From Bradyrhizobium sp. in8p8 (lineage in GTDB: Bacteria; Pseudomonadota; Alphaproteobacteria; Rhizobiales; Xanthobacteraceae), in assembly GCF_000426845.1 (NCBI RefSeq), contig NZ_AUGD01000020.1, positions 1 through 64,000 on the forward strand: a stretch of 64,000 bases of DNA, given 5' to 3'. The notes beneath the pieces are model-generated. The model made no database searches, was not told where the DNA came from, and was given only the letters and a program-made list of their open reading frames with translations. The stretch's first letter is position 1; every line of letters begins with the position of its first letter. Both the position numbers and the translations under genes were made by a program. This document shows positions 35,226 to 43,261 of this stretch, piece after piece.

Positions 35226-35489
35226 TTACCTTCCCCGGCCCGACAGCCGCAGCACGAACACCAGCACCTCGGCCACGGCCTTGTAGAGGTCCGGCGGAAT
35301 TTCTTCACCGAGCTCCACCTTGGAGAGCGCGCCGGCCAACACCTCGTTTTCCTCGATCGGGATGTCGTGCGCCCTGGCGATCTCGACGATCTTCTCGCCG
35401 ATCGTGCCTTTGCCCTTGGCCACGACGACTGGGGCGTTGGTGCCCTTCTCGTAGTGCAGCGCGATCGCGAGCTTGGTTGAATCGCTCAT
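35226..35489 (-). CDS. Stand-alone FlhB C-terminal domain protein (FlhX-like)
   Basis: 87 residues equal to the cytoplasmic domain of FlhB/YscU export switch proteins, without the membrane part and without the autocleavage NPTH. IALHYEKGTNAPVVVAKGKG and PIEENEVLAGALSKVELGEE, plus EIPPDLYKAVAEVLVFVL, are family motifs. In other bacteria this is FlhX, which may replace the C-terminal part of FlhB. It overlaps FliK-like upstream by 4 bases (ATGA). Confidence 0.85.
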   Translation of the reverse strand: MSDSTKLAIALHYEKGTNAPVVVAKGKGTIGEKIVEIARAHDIPIEENEVLAGALSKVELGEEIPPDLYKAVAEVLVFVLRLSGRGR

Positions 35490-37054
35490 GTCGCGCGATC
35501 CAGAAAATGTCCGGCGGGGGCCGGCGCCGGTTGCGGCGGCGTGCCGTCGCGGACCAGGATGTCGCCCGGCTTGAGCTCGGCGCGCGTCAGCGCCTGGCTG
35601 AGCTCACCGATGCCGGCACGGAGCTGCTGCGCCGTCGCCGGCCGCTCGGCCCACATCCGCACGAAGGTCTTGTCGCCGTTGAGCGTGATCAGCGCGTGGA
35701 CGGGGCCCGCCGGCTCCACATTCAGCGAGAAGCGTGCACGCCAAGCCTGCGCGACGGGATCGGCGGCCTCATTGCCACCATCGCGCGAGATCTCGAACTG
35801 CGCCATGGCAGTTCCTTGCGGGGTCGCGAATGGAATCTCGAAATTCCACTGCGGCACGGCCGGATCGATCCGGTGCCCGGTCGCACCGCTGCGATCGGGC
35901 AGCGAAGCAATCTGCAACAGCGTCTGCCGCGCGATCGCAGCATCAGTGTCGTCGAGCAGGCGATCCACGGTCGCGGCAAGCGGCGTGTCCGGCGCGAGCG
36001 ATGGCGCGGCGATGGACTGCGGCGCCGGCAGCGCTCCGCGGAACGGCGGGGGCGTCGGCTGCGTGGCGGCCTCGAAGAGGCGGCCATCCGGCACGCCCTT
36101 GCTGGACCCCGGCACGTTGCCGGCCAGACGCGGCAGCTCTTGCGCGACCTCTTGCAGCAAGCTCGCCGCAAGGCCGGCGGACATGGTTCGCAGTGCCGCC
36201 GGCTGCGAAGCGCTGCCAGCGATCTCGGCGGGCAGGGCAGCTGCGGAATTGGCGCCGCGCGGCACTTGCGGCTGTTGGGCGGTTTCGGTCGACGGCGATG
36301 CGGCCTGCGCCGCTCCCCCTGCTGCCGGAGTCGTCGCGGCGGCTTGCGTCAATGGTACCGCAGTCCCGATTGTCGCCAGCGCATGGCGCAGCACCAGCAG
36401 CGCCGCCTTCAAATCGGGCATCGTGCCGGAGGACGGCGCCCCCGCGGCAAGCGAGGCCTCGAGGAACAGCCCTGACTTCTGGAAGGCGGATTCGATATCA
36501 CCGCCGTCGAGCCCGGTGTTGAGCGGCGTCTGCTGTGCCAGCACGTCCAGCACCGCCTGCTTCAAGCCCGCGGGCAGATCGCTGCCGGTGACGACGGAGG
36601 CCAGATTGGCAAACAGGGTGGCCTGGCTGCCCTGTCTGGTCGCGGCATCGGCCGAAGCCACCGCAACAGCAGCATGCTCCAACGGCGTGAGCGTGTTGCG
36701 CGAAGCACCCGCCGACGGGGCAAGTGGCGGGCTTTCCAGCAACGATGCCGCGCGGGGCGTCAGCGTGATCTGATCGGCAGCCGCTTCGCCTGCCCCACCC
36801 AGAACTGCGAGCCGAATGGTGCCGTTGTTCTGCGAGACCGCGAGCTGGAGATTCTGCCCCGGCGTCAGCGGGACCTCCGACATGACGTCCATCGAGAGGT
36901 TGGCGATCGCGATCCGCACCAGATTGTCGGCCATCACGCCGACCACCCTGGCATTGACGACGCTGCCCGCCTGAAGCACGAGGTCGGGCGTCGTCGCATC
37001 AGCCAGGGAGCTGGCGGCACTGACGGGAAGAATGGACGTGACCGGCGTCGGCAT
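35486..37054 (-). CDS. FliK-like flagellar hook-length control protein
   Basis: 522 residues, Ala/Pro-rich disordered N-terminal and middle, and a globular C-terminal domain (about 400-500) with ISRDGGNEAADPVAQAWRAR and FSLNVEPAGPVHALITLNGD, like FliK C-terminal. FliK measures hook length and signals FlhB to switch export specificity. It is directly followed by an FlhB C-terminal homologue in the same transcript, a match of the two known partners, but outside a flagellar cluster. The start at 37054 is by family; an ATG at 37084 is also possible. Confidence 0.75.
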   Translation of the reverse strand: MPTPVTSILPVSAASSLADATTPDLVLQAGSVVNARVVGVMADNLVRIAIANLSMDVMSEVPLTPGQNLQLAVSQNNGTIRLAVLGGAGEAAADQITLTPRAASLLESPPLAPSAGASRNTLTPLEHAAVAVASADAATRQGSQATLFANLASVVTGSDLPAGLKQAVLDVLAQQTPLNTGLDGGDIESAFQKSGLFLEASLAAGAPSSGTMPDLKAALLVLRHALATIGTAVPLTQAAATTPAAGGAAQAASPSTETAQQPQVPRGANSAAALPAEIAGSASQPAALRTMSAGLAASLLQEVAQELPRLAGNVPGSSKGVPDGRLFEAATQPTPPPFRGALPAPQSIAAPSLAPDTPLAATVDRLLDDTDAAIARQTLLQIASLPDRSGATGHRIDPAVPQWNFEIPFATPQGTAMAQFEISRDGGNEAADPVAQAWRARFSLNVEPAGPVHALITLNGDKTFVRMWAERPATAQQLRAGIGELSQALTRAELKPGDILVRDGTPPQPAPAPAGHFLDRAT

Positions 37055-37111
37055 CGCAAAAGGCCCCAGGGAGCACGCCCCCACCCTAAGGCCGGCGTCG
37101 TAAACCTCTCG

Positions 37112-37933
37112 TTAAGGACCTTTGGCCGCGAGCGCCTTTGCCGCCGCCAAGACCGTCACGGCGGCCTCGAAATCCCTGAGGCGCGTGGCGCGGCGCGCGG
37201 CCGCTTCCTCGTCCACCCCCCATTGCTCGATGTTCCAGTCCTCATCGACATGGGCGGCATCCCAGACCTGCCCGGCATCGCGCACGTCATGAGCCAGCGC
37301 CAGCGCCAGCAGCGCCGAGCCGGTCAGGGTCGTCACCATGTGGAGCGCGGCGACCGACCAGGCATCCTGCGGCAGGGCGGCACGGGCCGCCTTCAACGCC
37401 TCGTCCGGCTGCTTCACATGCATGACCCCCTCGGACAGGATGAAATGTGCGCCCAGCGCCTCCGCCGCCCAGAACAGCACGGGATCCCAATGCGCGGCCT
37501 CGCGGGCGACCAGCCTTTCGGGATGGCCAGCGCGATAGAACAGAAGGTCGGATTCGAAATATTTCGCGAGGTCGTCGCTGACGAGTTCGACGCGGTCGAC
37601 GACGCCTTCCACGACGCTGTTGGCGATGCGCGTCAGGGGCATGCTCACCGGGTCGATGCTTTCGCCCTGAGCCGCCCATTCAGCGGCCACGGCATCGGCA
37701 AGCGTCCGCGCCGGAATCAGCACTTGACGGCCGCTTGGCGTGCGGATCGCCTTGCCGTCGAGCGTGACGGCGAAACCGCCCTCGGCCTCAGCAACGCCCG
37801 CCTCCTTGTAGAAGCGCTTGCGCTGCGGCGGACGCGCGGACGCGCGCGCCGATGCCCGGGGATCCGGCGTGGGCTGGCCTGCTGCCTCTTCGAACAACTC
37901 GCGCATCTGCTTCTTCGATCCTTCGTCAGTCAA
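37112..37933 (-). CDS. ATP12-family F1-ATPase assembly chaperone
   Basis: 273 residues matching ATP12, a chaperone that binds the F1 alpha subunit during ATP synthase assembly. The signatures are RFYKEAGVAEAEGGFAVTLD, then GKAIRTPSGRQVLIPARTLA and SALLALALAHDVRDAG. The start is a TTG at 37933. It stands upstream of the FliK-like gene with no clear functional tie. Confidence 0.88.
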   Translation of the reverse strand: MTDEGSKKQMRELFEEAAGQPTPDPRASARASARPPQRKRFYKEAGVAEAEGGFAVTLDGKAIRTPSGRQVLIPARTLADAVAAEWAAQGESIDPVSMPLTRIANSVVEGVVDRVELVSDDLAKYFESDLLFYRAGHPERLVAREAAHWDPVLFWAAEALGAHFILSEGVMHVKQPDEALKAARAALPQDAWSVAALHMVTTLTGSALLALALAHDVRDAGQVWDAAHVDEDWNIEQWGVDEEAAARRATRLRDFEAAVTVLAAAKALAAKGP

Positions 37934-37978
37934 ATTACCTGCGTCGCCGAGACTTCACCAGGACGACGATGAGCGCCG

Positions 37979-38287
37979 CTAGTTGGCGCAACTGCGTGCA
38001 TAAGTGCCGCGATCGGCCGGGCCCAATCCCGCGGCCGCGGCGGCGTCGAGACACTTTGTGAAGCGATCGCCGAACGAATTGCGCGGAAGTGGCTGGTAAT
38101 TGTATCGCGGTGGCGCGTCGAATTGCGGAACCTTCGGTGCCTCGATCTTCGGCGGCGGCGGTGGTTGGGGCGATAGTGGAGCGAGGCGCGAGGCGCCCGG
38201 TGACACATATTGCGCGTGCGCAGCCTGCTCCGTGCAGAGCGCCGCCATCAGTACAAAACAGATCGAGAGCCGACTCATCGGGGACAT
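37979..38287 (-). CDS. Hypothetical secreted protein
   Basis: About 102 residues. A signal peptide (MSRLSICFVLMAALCTEQAA, cleaved after AHA) is followed by a Pro-rich stretch (PPPPPKIEAPKVP) and a short C-terminal domain with two Cys (FTKCLDAAAAAGLGPADRGT and CAN). Start at 38287 or 38278. The function is unknown. Confidence 0.6.
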   Translation of the reverse strand: MSPMSRLSICFVLMAALCTEQAAHAQYVSPGASRLAPLSPQPPPPPKIEAPKVPQFDAPPRYNYQPLPRNSFGDRFTKCLDAAAAAGLGPADRGTYARSCAN

Positions 38288-38318
38288 GTCGTAGACCGGC
38301 CGCGCCCGTTCAACCCGG

Positions 38319-39533
38319 CTATTCCTCAGGCGCGTTCTCGATCGGATCAAATCTGGTTGCATCCAGCCCGAGCAGGTTCCACGACTGCTGCATGTGCGGC
38401 GGCAACGGTGCGGTGGCGTCGATGACGCCGCCGCGCGGATGCGGAATGACGATGCGGCGTGCCAAGAGATGCAGCCGATTCTGCAGTCCGCCCGGCAACT
38501 GCCAGTTCTCGATGTTGAAATACTTGGGATCGCCGACGATGGGATGGCCGATATGGGCCATGTGGGCGCGGAGCTGGTGGGTTCGGCCGGTCACCGGCTT
38601 CAGCGACACCCAGGTCAGCTTGTTGCCGGCGGTCTCGACCACGGCATAATAGGTCACCGCGTGGCTCGCGCCCTCATCGCCATGCTGGGCGATCCGCATG
38701 ATGGTGTCGTCCTCGCCCTCCTCCTTCGCCAGGAACGTCGAGATGCGGCCCTGCTTGGGCTTCGGCAGGCCCGGTACCAGAGCCCAATAGACTTTGCGCG
38801 CCGACCGTGAGCGGAATGCGCCGGTCAGGTGCGAGGCGGCGAAGCGAGTCTTGGCGATCAGGAGACAACCCGACGTCTCCCTGTCGATGCGGTGCACGAG
38901 GCGCGGCTTCTGGCCCTTGGCATCGCGCATCACCTCAAGCATCTGGTCGATGTGCCGCGTCATGCCCGACCCACCCTGCACGGCAAGGCCGGCCGGCTTG
39001 TTCAGCACGAGGACGTCGTCGTCCTCCCAGATCGTCATCTCCTTCAGCGCCTTGAGCGTCTTCTGGGCAGCCTCCGAGAGCTCGCCGCCGCCCTTCGGGG
39101 CGTCGAGCTTCAGCGGCGGAATGCGGACGCTCTGCCCCTCCTCCAGCCGGTCCTTGCTGTCGACGCGCTTGCCGTCCACGCGCAGCTCGCCTTTGCGAAC
39201 GACGCGCTGAATATGGGAGAACGACAGGCCGGGAAAGCGCGCTTCGAGGAAACGGTCGACGCGCATGTTGTTCTCGTCGGACGTCACGGTGACGGTCTGC
39301 ACCTTGGTCGGCAGCAATGCTTCGACAGGCTTTGCCGGCGCGGACCTTTCCAGTTCCACCTTGGGCCCACGCCGCTCGGCGCGCTCACCCGCAAAGCGCG
39401 GTGGCTTGCTGCCGGGCTTGCCACTAGGACGTGGCCCGGCCCTCTTCGCGCTATGCGCCTGATGCGGGCGCGAGTTGTCGCGCTCGTCACGCGAACGCGG
39501 TTTTGGATTCATTCTCTTGATGCGGCGGCTCAT
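38319..39533 (-). CDS. RluA-family 23S rRNA pseudouridine synthase
   Basis: 404 residues. A very basic, disordered N-terminal 65 residues, then an S4 domain (about 90-124, RVDRFLEARFPGLSFSHIQR) and the RluA catalytic domain with the essential Asp217 in HRIDRETSGCLL. It converts uridine to pseudouridine in 23S rRNA (RluC/RluD-type; target not fixed). Its start overlaps by 4 bases the stop of the antitoxin gene higA, so the two may be coupled. Confidence 0.9.
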   Translation of the reverse strand: MSRRIKRMNPKPRSRDERDNSRPHQAHSAKRAGPRPSGKPGSKPPRFAGERAERRGPKVELERSAPAKPVEALLPTKVQTVTVTSDENNMRVDRFLEARFPGLSFSHIQRVVRKGELRVDGKRVDSKDRLEEGQSVRIPPLKLDAPKGGGELSEAAQKTLKALKEMTIWEDDDVLVLNKPAGLAVQGGSGMTRHIDQMLEVMRDAKGQKPRLVHRIDRETSGCLLIAKTRFAASHLTGAFRSRSARKVYWALVPGLPKPKQGRISTFLAKEEGEDDTIMRIAQHGDEGASHAVTYYAVVETAGNKLTWVSLKPVTGRTHQLRAHMAHIGHPIVGDPKYFNIENWQLPGGLQNRLHLLARRIVIPHPRGGVIDATAPLPPHMQQSWNLLGLDATRFDPIENAPEE

Positions 39534-39847
39534 GCGGTCTTTCCAAGCTTTCGTGTCGACTGCGCATTGGCGCGGCGGGGCAGCGACGCAACCTGCGCGC
39601 CCACCTCCTTCTCCGCCAGCCGCAGCTCATATTGCTGTTGCAGGTTCATCCAGAATTGCGGGCTGGTGCCAAACCAGTGACCAAGCCGCAGCGCCGTATC
39701 GGCGGTGATGCCGCGCTGTCCGTTGATGATGCCAGTGATGCGATTGACCGGCACGTCGATCTGACGCGACAGCTCTGCGGCCGTGATGCCGAGTTCGCGC
39801 AGCTCTTCGGCGAGTTGTTCGCCGGGATGCATGGGCGTGCGGGGCAT
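39530..39847 (-). CDS. higA: HigA-family antitoxin
   Basis: 105-residue XRE-type DNA-binding antitoxin of a type II system. HPGEQLAEELRELGITAAEL and the helix-turn-helix SRQIDVPVNRITGIINGQRG, followed by ALRLGHWFGTSPQFWMNLQQ, are HigA/VapI motifs. It binds HigB and represses its own operon. It lies 9 bases after the HigB gene and ends inside the start codon of the pseudouridine synthase. Confidence 0.9.
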   Translation of the reverse strand: MPRTPMHPGEQLAEELRELGITAAELSRQIDVPVNRITGIINGQRGITADTALRLGHWFGTSPQFWMNLQQQYELRLAEKEVGAQVASLPRRANAQSTRKLGKTA

Positions 39848-39856
39848 AAGCTTCCT

Positions 39857-40141
39857 TCACTGATGGCCGACGATCTCTACATCGGTTGGGCCAGACGACC
39901 CTTCCGGCCAACTAAAACAGATCCGCCATTGATCGTTGATCCGGATCGAGAATTGTCCTGCACGATCGCCCCTAAAGGCTTCCAGACGATTACCCGGCAA
40001 TGCCGCCAGGTCCGCTAGGCTTGTTGCCGCGCCCAATCGATCGAGGCGGGTCTCTGCCTGACCGGCAAACCCCGAGAAGTCCTTGACGTGCTGGCCAGCG
40101 GCAAATCGCTCCGTGCGCTTGTCACGGTAGCTGACGATCAT
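39857..40141 (-). CDS. higB: HigB-family ribosome-dependent mRNA interferase toxin
   Basis: 94 residues of the RelE/HigB fold. The hallmark DQWRICFSW and DVEIVGHQ ending match the GraT/HigB family, which cuts mRNA on the ribosome. The toxin is first in the pair, as normal for higBA. The ATG at 40141 is best; one at 40156 is five codons up. A perfect palindrome (40159-40175) just upstream is its likely operator. Confidence 0.88.
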   Translation of the reverse strand: MIVSYRDKRTERFAAGQHVKDFSGFAGQAETRLDRLGAATSLADLAALPGNRLEAFRGDRAGQFSIRINDQWRICFSWPEGSSGPTDVEIVGHQ

Positions 40142-40158
40142 GCCGTTCCCTAGCATGA

Positions 40159-40175
40159 TTTACGGATTACGTAAA
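40159..40175. promoter_or_regulatory. Candidate HigA operator
   Basis: TTTACG-N5-CGTAAA, a perfect 6-bp inverted repeat, stands 18 bases ahead of the higB start. It is of the size and position that HigA/XRE antitoxins use for autorepression. Confidence 0.6.
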
Positions 40176-40211
40176 GTGTAACTCATCGCGCCGGCATAAT
40201 GCGTTCTTCGG

Positions 40212-41546
40212 CTACTTGCCGCCCCGCTCCTTGCGCAGCTTGGCCCAGTAATCGAGCCGCTTCCGGATCTCCCGCTCGAAGCCGCGTTCGGGCGGGTCGT
40301 AGAAGGTCTGGCGGCCCAGGGATTCCGGGAAGTAGTCCTGGCCGGAGAAGGCATCCGGCGTGTCGTGGTCGTATTCGTACGCTGCGCCGTAGCCTTCCGA
40401 CTTCATCAGCTTGGTCGGAGAATTGAGGATGTGCTTGGGCGGCAGGAGCGAGCCCGCCTGCTTGGCGACCTGCATTGCCGTGCCGAAGGCAGTGTAGACG
40501 GCGTTCGATTTCGGAGCGGTGGCGAGATAGACCACAGCCTGGGCGATCGCGAGTTCGCCTTCGGGATGGCCGAGGAAGTCGAAAGCGTCCTTGGCCGCGT
40601 TCGCAACGACGAGCGCCTGCGGATCGGCGAGACCGATGTCCTCGACTGCCATGCGCACGACGCGGCGGGCCAGGAACAGCGGGTCCTCGCCGGCGTCCAA
40701 CATGCGCGCGAGATAATACAGCGCCGCATCGGGATCTGAGCCGCGTACCGATTTATGCAGCGCGGAGATCAGGTTGTAGTGGCCATCGGCCGACTTGTCG
40801 TAGATCGGCGCGCGGCGCTGCAAGATCTCCTGCAGTTGCGCGGCATTGAAGATCTCGGCCGCCCGCGCCGACCGCCAGACCTCTTCGGCGAGCGTCAGCG
40901 AGGCGCGCCCGTCACCGTCGGCCATCCGCACCAGCACCGCGCGTGCCTCGGGGTCGAGCGGCAGCTTCTTGCCCTCCACAGCCTCGGCATGCGCGAACAG
41001 CTTTTCGATCGCGGCGGCATCGAGAGAGCGAAACACCAGCACACGGGCGCGGGACAGGAGCGCCGCGTTGAGCTCGAAGGATGGGTTCTCGGTGGTGGCG
41101 CCGACCATGACGACGGTGCCATCTTCCATCACGGGCAGAAAGGAATCCTGCTGGGCGCGATTGAAACGATGCACCTCGTCGACGAAGAGCAGCGTGCCCT
41201 TGCCCATCTCGCGGCGGGCGCGCGCAGCATCGAAGGCCTTCTTCAAATCGGCGACGCCGGAGAACACCGCCGAAATCTGCTCGAAATGCAGATCCGTCGC
41301 GTCCGCCAGCAGCCGCGCCACCGTGGTCTTGCCGGTGCCCGGCGGGCCCCAGAAGATCAGCGAACCGAGCGAGCGCGTCTCCAGCATGCGCGTCAGGGCA
41401 CCATCGGGCCCGAGGATATGATCCTGACCGACGACCTCCGACAACACGCGTGGACGCAACCGATCCGGCAGCGGATGCGGAGCGTCGCGGTCGAGCCCCG
41501 CAGCACCGAACAGGGTGGGCGCGTCCTGTGGTCGCCTCGGACTCAT
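40212..41546 (-). CDS. rarA: Replication-associated recombination protein A (RarA/MgsA)
   Basis: 444-residue AAA+ ATPase that acts at stalled forks and is related to clamp loaders. Walker A GPPGTGKTT (67-75), Walker B LLFVDEVHRF (119-128), sensor GATTENPSFE and a C-terminal tetramerisation domain (YEYDHDTPDAFSGQDYFPES). Its ATG lies within the stop codon of the Deg protease (TCAT at 41543-41546), so it is translationally coupled to degQ-like. Confidence 0.95.
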   Translation of the reverse strand: MSPRRPQDAPTLFGAAGLDRDAPHPLPDRLRPRVLSEVVGQDHILGPDGALTRMLETRSLGSLIFWGPPGTGKTTVARLLADATDLHFEQISAVFSGVADLKKAFDAARARREMGKGTLLFVDEVHRFNRAQQDSFLPVMEDGTVVMVGATTENPSFELNAALLSRARVLVFRSLDAAAIEKLFAHAEAVEGKKLPLDPEARAVLVRMADGDGRASLTLAEEVWRSARAAEIFNAAQLQEILQRRAPIYDKSADGHYNLISALHKSVRGSDPDAALYYLARMLDAGEDPLFLARRVVRMAVEDIGLADPQALVVANAAKDAFDFLGHPEGELAIAQAVVYLATAPKSNAVYTAFGTAMQVAKQAGSLLPPKHILNSPTKLMKSEGYGAAYEYDHDTPDAFSGQDYFPESLGRQTFYDPPERGFEREIRKRLDYWAKLRKERGGK

Positions 41547-42949
41547 CCGCCCAGCGTGACGTTGATCTGCTGGCCGCCGCGCACAAGCGTGATACGCCAG
41601 ATGCGCGGTCGCTCGCCTGCCGCCTTTTCGAGGTCCGCGGTCTTGCTGATCTTCTGATTGTTGACTGCAAGGATGACGTCGCCCTTCTGGAAGCCGACGC
41701 TCGCGGCCGCAGTATCGCCACCGATATCGGTGATCACGACGCCCTCGGTATCGGCGTCAAGACGCAGTTCGTCGGCCACCGCGGGCGTGATGGTCGAGAC
41801 CTTCGCGCCCTGGAATGGCGAACGCGCGGTGATGACGAGTTCGTTGCGCCCCGTATCGGGTGCGGTCTCCAACGCCACCGTGAGCCTGACCGGCTTGCTG
41901 CCGCGCTGCACGTCGATCTGCGCGGTGCCGCCGAGCGGACGGGTTGCGAAGCGGTAGTCGAAAGCGTTGGGATCATCCACGGTCTGGCCATCGATCCCGA
42001 TGATGAGGTCGGAGGATTTCAGACCGGCCCTCGCTGCGGGCCCAGTCGGTACCACGCTTGCGACCAGCGCACCGGTCGGCGAGCGCAGGCCGAGGCTTTC
42101 CGCAATCTCGGGCGTCACCGCCTGCAATTTTGCCCCAAGCCACGGCCGCTTCACCGCCTTGCCGCCGCTCTTGGCGGAGGCGACGACGACGCGCACCATG
42201 TTGGCGGGAATCGCAAAGCCGATCCCTTGCGAGCCGCCGGAGCGCGAATAGATCGCGGTGTTGATGCCCGCGAGCCTGCCGCTCATGTCGACCAGCGCGC
42301 CGCCGGAATTGCCGGGATTGATCGGCGCATCGGTCTGGATGAAGAATTGGTAGTCGGTGATGCCGACCTGCGTGCGTGCGAGCGCCGAGATGATGCCGTG
42401 GGTCACGGTCTGGCCGACGCCGAAGGGATTGCCGATCGCGAGCACGACGTCGCCGACCAAGAGTTCGTCGGAATTGGTGAAATCGAGGGTCGGGAATTTC
42501 TCCTTGGTGTCCTTCAGGCGGAGCACGGCAAGATCGGTTCGGGAATCCTTCAGCAGGATCTCGGCCTCGAACTCGCGCCTGTCCGACAGCGACACCTTCA
42601 CCTGATCCGCGCCCTCAATGACGTGCACGTTGGTGACAACGAGGCCGGAGGCATCGACGATGACGCCGGAGCCGAGCGAGCGCTGCATCTGCTCGGGCTG
42701 CTGGCCCGGCACGCCGAAGAAGCGGCGAAAGATCGGATCGTCGAGCAGCGGATTGCGGTTCTGCACCACCTTGGCGGCGTAGACGTTGACGACCGCCGGC
42801 TGCACCCGCTGCACGATCGGCGCATAGGACAGCCGCAGCTCGACCGGCGACGCCGGGACCCGACGGTCCTGCGCGGCAGCCGGATTGAAATGGGCCGAAA
42901 AGACTATGCACGATGCCGTAACGACGGCGCTCCAGGTCGATCGAAACAT
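41543..42949 (-). CDS. Periplasmic Do/DegQ-type serine endoprotease
   Basis: 468 residues. A signal peptide (about 1-26, ending AAA), a trypsin-like domain with triad His109 (VTNVHVIEG), Asp139 (DSRTDLAVLRL) and Ser215 (NPGNSGGALV), and two C-terminal PDZ domains (about 270-350 and 380-465). It degrades or holds misfolded envelope proteins. The open frame continues far upstream over the porin antisense, but the signal peptide fixes the start at 42949. It is followed with 4-base overlap by rarA. Confidence 0.93.
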   Translation of the reverse strand: MFRSTWSAVVTASCIVFSAHFNPAAAQDRRVPASPVELRLSYAPIVQRVQPAVVNVYAAKVVQNRNPLLDDPIFRRFFGVPGQQPEQMQRSLGSGVIVDASGLVVTNVHVIEGADQVKVSLSDRREFEAEILLKDSRTDLAVLRLKDTKEKFPTLDFTNSDELLVGDVVLAIGNPFGVGQTVTHGIISALARTQVGITDYQFFIQTDAPINPGNSGGALVDMSGRLAGINTAIYSRSGGSQGIGFAIPANMVRVVVASAKSGGKAVKRPWLGAKLQAVTPEIAESLGLRSPTGALVASVVPTGPAARAGLKSSDLIIGIDGQTVDDPNAFDYRFATRPLGGTAQIDVQRGSKPVRLTVALETAPDTGRNELVITARSPFQGAKVSTITPAVADELRLDADTEGVVITDIGGDTAAASVGFQKGDVILAVNNQKISKTADLEKAAGERPRIWRITLVRGGQQINVTLGG

Positions 42950-43261
42950 TCCTACCTCTTGGAAAAGACGCCGGAATATAGGCGCGTTCGTCCCGCAATA
43001 GAAGGGCGCCGGAGGGCAATATTCGGCCCGTGCCCGCTGTACCCGGCATGCAAGCGCAGCGTGCGATTCGGCAATTTGCCTGAGCGATCGATTGGCATGA
43101 TGCGTGTCATCCAGCATTGTGGAGTGACGCAGGATTCGGTTGCGGCGAATTGGCATCAGTGGGAACCGCACAACCGGACGCAGCGTCGCGGGGCAGTCAT
43201 CGATCCCACCTAGGCTCTCCGTTCGCGACTTGGAAAGTTCGTCAAACGATGGGAGGCGTAC
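42950..43261. other. Divergent intergenic region
   Basis: 312 bases between the Deg protease and porin genes, which are transcribed apart. It must hold both promoters; I see no clear -35/-10 pair or palindrome. A GGGAGG ribosome-binding site for the porin lies just before 43262. Confidence 0.5.

Noticed and set aside
35486..37084. Evidence of a flagellar gene cluster
   Set aside because: Only the FliK-like and FlhB-C-terminal genes are present; neighbours are a beta-lactamase and ATP12, so no flagellar operon is claimed.
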